Program-made: the position numbers and the translations under genes | Origin: Floccularia luteovirens | Taxonomy: Eukaryota > Basidiomycota > Agaricomycetes > Agaricales > Squamanitaceae | NCBI GenBank assembly: GCA_009739215.1 | Contig: VSJF01000009.1 | Location: 1,178,001 to 1,242,000 of the forward strand | Length of the DNA stretch: 64,000 nucleotides | Reading direction: 5' to 3' | Shown here: one piece after another, positions 57,814 to 64,000 of the stretch | Position numbering within the stretch: the first letter of the stretch is position 1 | How the letters are laid out: each line of letters begins with the position of its first letter | The notes under the pieces: generated by a model | The model's input: only the letters and a program-made list of their open reading frames with translations | Databases searched by the model: none | Told to the model about the DNA's origin: nothing

Positions 57814-60800
57814 TGCTCCAAAGTAATCCAAAGTTGATCGTGACTTACAGCGCCCTCTTCAGCGAGTAATCTGAACGGCTAGCAGTAACTGGGCGGATTT
57901 TTTACCCTGTCACATATATCCTTTGTTTAATGATAAGACTTTGTTTAACGATGCTAAAAGTTGATTGGGAAAAGCAGAGAGCTCCGATTCTTATAATCGT
58001 TAGAGATCTTTTTAGATTAAGTCACATAAATGAATAATATGGACTTTGTTGAAGCATAACACTAGCTCCAAAGTACCTAATAGTTATCGCAGTTTTATCC
58101 AAAGACTAGCTTGAGAACTATTATCCAGACTGACTCGTCACAAGTAGTTATACCGCTGAATAAGCGTAGTGATAAAGGAAAGTTGATCTCCAAGGAGATC
58201 CTTTTCTACTCAATGATTGAGCCGCTACTTGCTCTCAAAGAGTTCTCTCTGTCGAAAGACGAGAGTATATCAATGATGACATGGCATGTCTCTTTCTTGC
58301 TTGACGTAGTCGCAGAAATATAAAAGTATGCTTTCTTTATCTAACATTGGTGAAATTCATAATGGTGATGCTGCTTTGAGCGCAAACATTCCATTGCTCA
58401 TTGATATCTCCTATATTATATAGTTGAGATTGTCTCCCTTTATCATGGTTGATGACTTTATCATAGACGATTGGATTCTCTACTATAGAGACTCCGAGAG
58501 TATTTGAGCACAGATAAAAATCCACACCTTTAGAATTGGAACAGATCATCCATTCTGTCGCAGTATTGCTCTGGGGAAAGCTAAATGCGTAAGACTTTCC
58601 TTCCCAAGCTTGAAACACAGCTTCTGCGTTGGTCAACTATACCGACATTTATGCAGATTTCATTATCGCAAGTATCAAAGTAGAATCTCTCCCTTGATGA
58701 CTACAATTAGTCTCATGCTTGTGGCGCTATACCAAGCTGCCTATGCATTCATCTATTTGAAGGGGTGTATTACGAAATGAACCAATACTTTGCTGATCGG
58801 TGAAAGGGGTGACCACCATTCGATGCATAACTTGCAGACACAGTATCACTGGATTGCTGCATTTCTTGCGCAATTTTGGCAGCGTATAAATCGACCAGAA
58901 GACTTAAGTGTCCTAGCGTATCGCCCATACTTCATATCCATATACTGATGGAAGTCATAGTTACTTTAAATGATCTAAATCTAAATGGTTAAGATCGGAA
59001 ATTCTTTCTACCTCAAATTTTATTGAAGTGGATTCAACTATTGTCTCTCTGTTAATTGCAGATGATTTAATCACTCAAAAAGAGTTGATGACGATTTTTG
59101 AACACCCAGAAATGGAGATATGGACTATTGCCCTAAAAAGCAAATCCACGACAATAACTCTCACTTAAAAAATCCAAATCTGAAACGAGCAAATTTACAT
59201 CATAAGATAAGATCCACCCGTGATGGCTTTGAGTTATCTCGCCCTCTCACAAACATTCGATTATCTATTGAATCCGATAATCCAAACATTAAACTTAGGG
59301 AAATACCTAAGACAATTGGTTGAGAACTTAGTTGATTGCAGACTAAAATATTACTTGTCGCAAAAAATTCTCCCAATTAGTCCCAAGGACACCAACATCC
59401 TAATCCATAGGAGAGTCTGACGAGACTCCTATCCACTTTTGTCTCCCAAACAGGAATATCAGCGCTATACCAAGCTGCAGATATAGATATAATTCGAAGG
59501 TCGCTGAAATACTTTCGCACTTTGCTAGAATAATCTGGTTGAGACATAAAAAGCTCCCTAGTCACGGAAGTGATTCATGATATGGTCGCATAAAACCTCT
59601 GGTTTAATTACTGGATTCAGGTTTCAGAGTCCATTGACAAGGAATTTCCAGCAAAACCACTCTGGAAATAGGCAAAGAAATGGCATCCTGTCCTTTCCGA
59701 CCAACCTTGCTCATACTAAATGTTGACTCCCTGATAATATCACTAGGAGATGGATTTTGTATTCACAATGAGCCTACTAGCTCAGGATGAGGGGTGAACA
59801 GACTTTGCACTCGCAGCTCTAAGCGCGATAATTAAAGCTTTGCATCGTCGATATTTCCACCATTTGGTTCACACCATTTTTATGCAAATCTAAGTCATTA
59901 GTTCTTGATGCAGATAGAGAAATTCACACTACTCTATTTCTTGCTCGAACGCAATGTTTACTGGATAAGATACCTACACCAAGGTTGAGGATGATAAGAA
60001 GAACGAATGATGCAAGTAACTATGTCCGATGGTTACAACAATTACATGACTCTATCACCTGATATCTCGCACTTCGAAGAAGCTACTAAACTTCTAAGAT
60101 ATGCTAGAAGAAATCAAAAGATATGATGTCAAGGACACAAAGAAAGTAAATCTTTATGCAGCTCATTACTAGCGCAAAAGAAATACTTGATAGATTATTG
60201 ATGAGATCTTGACTCTCATAATCTAGTACAAACATGTCTGTCTTGTCGCCCATGAAAGAATGCTGACTATGACTTAATTGTCCAGACATTGGGTCTTCTC
60301 CTAGACTCATAAACAAGAAGTTAAGAGAATCAGAAAGTAAAGATCTATAAAACCTAGATTGAGATTGATGCCGATGACGTTACTCCGTCTCCACCATCAG
60401 CGGTGTTGAAAGGCTCACTTAATTGTTTGAGATTTATCTCATCTCTCTAGACCATCTTAGAAAATCTTGAAATCAAGTCTTATTGGTAAAAGCTATATCC
60501 AATCTGGAAAGACTTTAAAAACAAAAATAGCAAATCAGCGCTAAAGACTATAAAACCAACGAGTTGAAATCTAGTCAATACTCGAGATAACACCCGATAA
60601 TACTAGGGTCAAATCTAGCTGCAGATTTTCAGAAACGTATCAAACTATACTGGGCATTGGAGGTCCATAATCCTTGTAAGCCCCATTTCCAATGAGTTTT
60701 AGCCTTTCAACATGAAGTCGCGATTGCTGCTCTTAGCGCATCTGCTGACAAAAATAAAAGTGCACCCCTGATTCTCTACTAAGGTCGCCCAAACAGGTGC

Positions 60801-61248
60801 TGACTTGCTTGAATTCTTGCCTGACTTTGTCGCAGAAATCGCAAACTTGGTATTGAGTTTCCATTCAGTGGATTAAGCTGATTACATCGCTTTCCATTGT
60901 CTTATTTATCTTTCTCTAAGAGTGAAGCGCCACTTACTGCTCCCTGGACTATCGCACTGCTGATTTGATCGCACTTGCTTGATAAAACACAAAGCAGCTC
61001 TGCTTGAAGCTACATTCGCAGATCGCTGAAATACTTCGCATCTTGCTTGAATATATTCGCAGACTTGGCTTGCATCCTTTTACCCGGTCGCACTTCGAAA
61101 TATCCAAATGCTCGTATATGCTCATCTTGCTGATTCAATCGCAGATTAGTAGCACTAAGCTTAGGTGATCTGGTTGCTGACTCTAATACTTTTTAAGTAT
61201 CCACTTAGAACCTAAATGATTTGAGTTATCTCATCACATAGTGTACTA
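57814..61248 (+). pseudogene. Eroded pol region of copia-2
   Basis: Just after gag the sequence can still be lined up with copia-1 for a few hundred bases (for example QVVIPLNK around 58130 against EIVIPLNG), but with many stops. Beyond about 58330 no protease, integrase, RT or RNase H motif is readable in any forward frame. Short open frames are scattered. The region may include unrelated filler. Confidence 0.7.
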
Positions 61249-61260
61249 AGTGAAGGGGTG
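61249..61260 (+). other. Copia-2 polypurine tract
   Basis: AGTGAAGGGGTG directly before the 3' LTR, matching the copia-1 tract in position. Confidence 0.6.
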
Positions 61261-61634
61261 TGTTGCGTCAGCACGATCACATGATGGATTACATAATTCG
61301 TCAGGTGATGAGTCAGATGATATGTCACATGATATGTCACATGACTACACTCACATATGCCCTATGCATCACGTGCAGTATGACTAAGCATGTTCTATAA
61401 CCTTCTACAAGGTTCTATGAAGTAGACATGTGACTATGACGGACATAGCACGGACCCTTATGCAAATATGTACATACAGCTAGAACTGTATATAAGGACA
61501 CTCTTATGCAGAATAGATCCTCGTCCTATTCTATAGGTAGTAGTTAGTAACTAACCCGTAAGGTGTGATCTAAGTAAGCACAAGGTAAGACTTTGAGTTC
61601 CTCCACTGTGTCTTGCACACATGGCTGCTCAATA
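61261..61634 (+). repeat. Copia-2 3' LTR
   Basis: 374 bp; no difference from the 5' LTR was found on reading, followed by the target duplication GAATC. Confidence 0.92.
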
Positions 61635-62862
61635 GAATCATCAGAGAGCTTGAAGCTATGGTCCAAGTGGAATGGTGCATGCTTGCTGATGAGCAATATG
61701 CTTACCAGAGTGCCTGAATTTTTCTATACTATACTGAGGCTCAGAGCACTGGGGGCATCTAGTCAATTCCCCTAGAGGTCTAGTAAATGTGGTACAAGAA
61801 TTGATACACATGTCATCAAGGATAGAGATGACTCTGGTAATACTAGCCATGAGTTTCTTGACAGAATGATATGAAAGAATGTTGGAAAGTGGAAAACAAT
61901 GAATAATGGATTTTCGAACAGACTTATAGGTGGTCTCTGATGTATTATTACATGCCATAAAGAGGTCAAGAGATAGGCGAGTGTCAGGATCTGAGATATC
62001 AACATGCTCAGCATCTGGATTTTGCAATCTCTTGAGTGTCGACAGTTTGAGTTTGTCACCATCAAGTGTTGCAGATGAAATTTCTTGAATAAATTGCTAT
62101 GAAAGTTTGATGTTTTCAATGCAAGACTCAGGAGTAACTTGCACATCATCATCGCCAGTGAAGAGTGCTGGTGCAGTATTCTGTTCATCGAGAGCAGCAA
62201 GAAGAGCAGCATGAGCACAGGCATCTCCAATATGCTCTTGAATGGCCTCAGCATCACTGTCAGAGTCAATATTACTTGTCTCAGAGATGTCAGAGTCTCT
62301 GGACATTTCTGGGACTTGCGAACTATCAGAAGTATCTGATTTCTAGTCCAGAAGGATATCAATGTCATGAATAACAGTGATACCAAAGGATCCCTTACCT
62401 CACTTGAAGCATGTATAGGCCCCTTGCATTCTTGTGTGAAATTATCTTCCTGACATAGTAGAAAATCTCTCATAGAGTGATCTTCACTTTTGGTAGCTTG
62501 AGCATTCTCAAAAAAAATATTATTACAAAATACAGGGATATGTGTTAGTGTACTAGACATACCTGGTTTTCATCAATTACTCAATGGCATTTCACAGGTT
62601 GTGGAAGGGTGTTAGGTTCTGAATGGCTTGATAAGGCTCCAAAATCTGAATTTGTTCCTTGATTATCAGATTCAACATGCATTGATGATCCAGGTTGTCG
62701 TGCTGCCTGCTTTAATGCCCTCCACTCTGGAAAGCTGAGTATCTTGGATGGAACCTTGTTGGGAACAAGCAGGCGATGGGTGCACTCAGTGGTTGTAGAA
62801 ACAAGCTTGCCCTGACACTTGTTATAGTGGCATGGAACACGCCTCGGCTCCTGTCTATTCAT

Positions 62863-64000
62863 TTGCAGTGAAATTGGTCAAAGAATGTAGAATTATTTCA
62901 CGAAATCAATATGCTACAAAACAGAGGTGAAGTGAAACATAGGTGCTAGCAAAGCTTAGATTTGGTCTGAGTTTTGCTGGAATGTCCATTTCAAGTCAGA
63001 ATTGCTGAGTTGCCACTCAGCCACAAGTAGTAACTACCGGCAATGTCCAGGACTGTCCAGCTAACTCCAGAGCACGTTTTCACTGGGGTTTACTATTAAA
63101 CCGGATTTATTAACATCGAATTGATACGCGCTTGTTTTGGATACTGGGAATTTATGTTAAGGACAAGAATTGCAAGCCCATTCGTTTCTGGGAATATAAC
63201 AAATAGATTCCCGCACACCAAGATTTTAGATTACCGGAATAGCCGAACAACAGCACTACTCTGTTTGTATTCTTCTTTTGTATTTTACACACCAATTCGA
63301 GGTAAATCTGGGTACTGTTTATACAGTAAGCTGTAAGGACCATTGTTGGCATGTTTTGACACATTCTCTATTATAATGTGTCACCTTGATCACGTTTAGC
63401 ACCTACTCCCGTCTTCCAGAGCCTAGCGCTATCCCCTACAAGAAACTCAGATGACCTACACCCCATTATGCGTGCATACGACCACTCACAAGTCCTTGGG
63501 TTGGAGACACTCTTGGTACGAGCGATTCATATCTTATTGCAGACCTTCTTCCTGCTAAGCTCGTACAGACAATCAATTGGTTTACTTCATTGAAAGATCA
63601 AATGACAAATGATGCAAAACAGTGCTAAGAACGTTGCATAGGTTTACACATGATTATATGGTTTGCTATGTAGGTGGTGAAGTTCCTAACTGGTGGCCGT
63701 GCAAGGTGAAATGGGTGAAGATGGTGGGTGAGCGACACAAATGCAAAAATGGTTCCCAATTAGTGACTGTTCCTTTTAGTCACCCTACATATCGCCACAC
63801 AGCAGAGGAATCATTGCCCCTTTCAACATATTCTCCAACAATCCAGCTAAACTGAAACCATGTCGAGAAGGTATGCATTGCTCTCATGTCGTGAGAAGAA
63901 AAATAAACTGACAACTACAAAAATGGATCGGTTAATAACTATACTGTTCTAATCCAATACTACTGCACAAGTAAAAATTACATCTCTGAGCATTCAGATA
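62863..64000. other. Right flank without recognised genes
   Basis: Upstream of the CACTA-like transposase start; should contain its promoter and the right end of that element. Short open frames (for example 63121-63336 and 63622-63855, plus) have no recognised family. No CACTA terminal repeat was found by eye. Confidence 0.35.

Larger units (their letters stand above)
55756..61634 (+). mobile_element. Copia-2, gag-only Ty1/copia element
   Basis: 5879 bp, target duplication GAATC (55751-55755, 61635-61639), identical-looking 374-bp LTRs, copia-type primer site and polypurine tract. It has an intact gag but no readable pol. Sequence related to but distinct from copia-1 (about the same first 10 bp of LTR and the same primer site). 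It interrupts the CACTA-like transposase. Confidence 0.92.
53316..62862 (-). pseudogene. CACTA/EnSpm-like (Tnp2) transposase, split by two LTR insertions
   Basis: Starts MNRQEPRRVPCHYNKCQGKL at 62862 and ends GYVDPTS at 53316. The 5' part (62862-61635) has a Cys/His N-terminus, an acidic region and ISDPDTRLSLDLFMA, LHDM-type (LDDMCINSC) and CPQCSEPQY motifs. After copia-2 the frame goes on at about 55755 with MVSFSLDGAQLYQNKKSDTW, IPGPNKPKNIDSFLF and GCR-type (ACRISCNMKGQHKP), the Tnp2 core of fungal CACTA-like elements. Below it are LPIPQYFTIDLMHLLFIN, then a solo copia LTR, a CACTA C-terminal region with TIERTIGNLG-like (TMERTIGDLG) and RRSQLNALK, and a final segment with ALVSLYRPPD. Lesions include TAG at 54830-54832 and other frame breaks. 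Exon limits are uncertain. Terminal repeats were not found. Confidence 0.8.

Noticed and set aside
58337..58636. 99-codon minus-strand open frame in copia-2 as an inverted protease fragment
   Set aside because: The resemblance to TEW-DSGA motifs is too weak (no DSG) to support an inversion.
62863..63100. CACTA terminal inverted repeat at the right end
   Set aside because: No CACTA/TAGTG pair with a matching partner on the left could be found by eye.

Overview
This is nuclear DNA of a filamentous fungus, most likely a basidiomycete (probably Agaricomycetes). The basis is intron-rich genes with mostly 48-131 nt GT-AG introns, family-level protein resemblance, and a transposon load (CACTA-like Tnp2, Ty1/copia, Ty3/gypsy) typical of that group. 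No tRNA, rRNA or CRISPR array was recognised. All exon models were made by eye from splice signals, reading phase and remembered family patterns. They have not been tested against transcripts or databases.

Bases 1-24,440 are a gene-dense core of single-copy housekeeping genes: the 3' part of a LIM-domain protein gene (+), PIH1 (R2TP complex, -), a class I DAHP synthase (+, with a 4-nt microexon), APC1 of the anaphase-promoting complex (-), a RanBP2-type zinc-finger protein (-), and a UPF1/SMUBP2-like helicase with a mitochondrial-looking N-terminus (-). PIH1, APC1 and the helicase contain six positions where the conserved reading continues only if one base is skipped, always in the +1 direction.

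From about 24,900 to 64,000 the window is an accessory, transposon-filled compartment. It starts with a Crinkler/RHS-type gene (ubiquitin-like header, P-loop NTPase, nuclease-like end). That gene is broken by a stop codon, a 605-bp solo LTR (target duplication GAACC) and a 3' frameshift. Foldback/MITE-like elements with CATCAGCAAA termini and a 104-bp palindrome follow. The rest is a nest built on an old CACTA-like DNA transposon (transposase on the minus strand, 53,316-62,862; a probable accessory gene at 31,003-33,005). Copia-1 (34,576-52,291, target duplication CCATT), a solo copia LTR (54,424-54,780, CAAGC) and gag-only copia-2 (55,756-61,634, GAATC) sit in or beside it. Copia-1 is itself split by a nearly intact gypsy element in its 5' LTR (34,635-44,883, ACGT) and by a reversed solo gypsy LTR in its gag (45,984-47,041, CCGT).

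The most interesting parts are an antisense, three-exon gene with a Cys cluster carried between pol and the 3' LTR of the gypsy element, a textbook -1 frameshift heptamer (GGGTTTT directly before TAG) joining its gag-pro and pol, a recently inserted copia element that keeps an intact gag beside an eroded pol, and the 4-nt microexon in the DAHP synthase gene.
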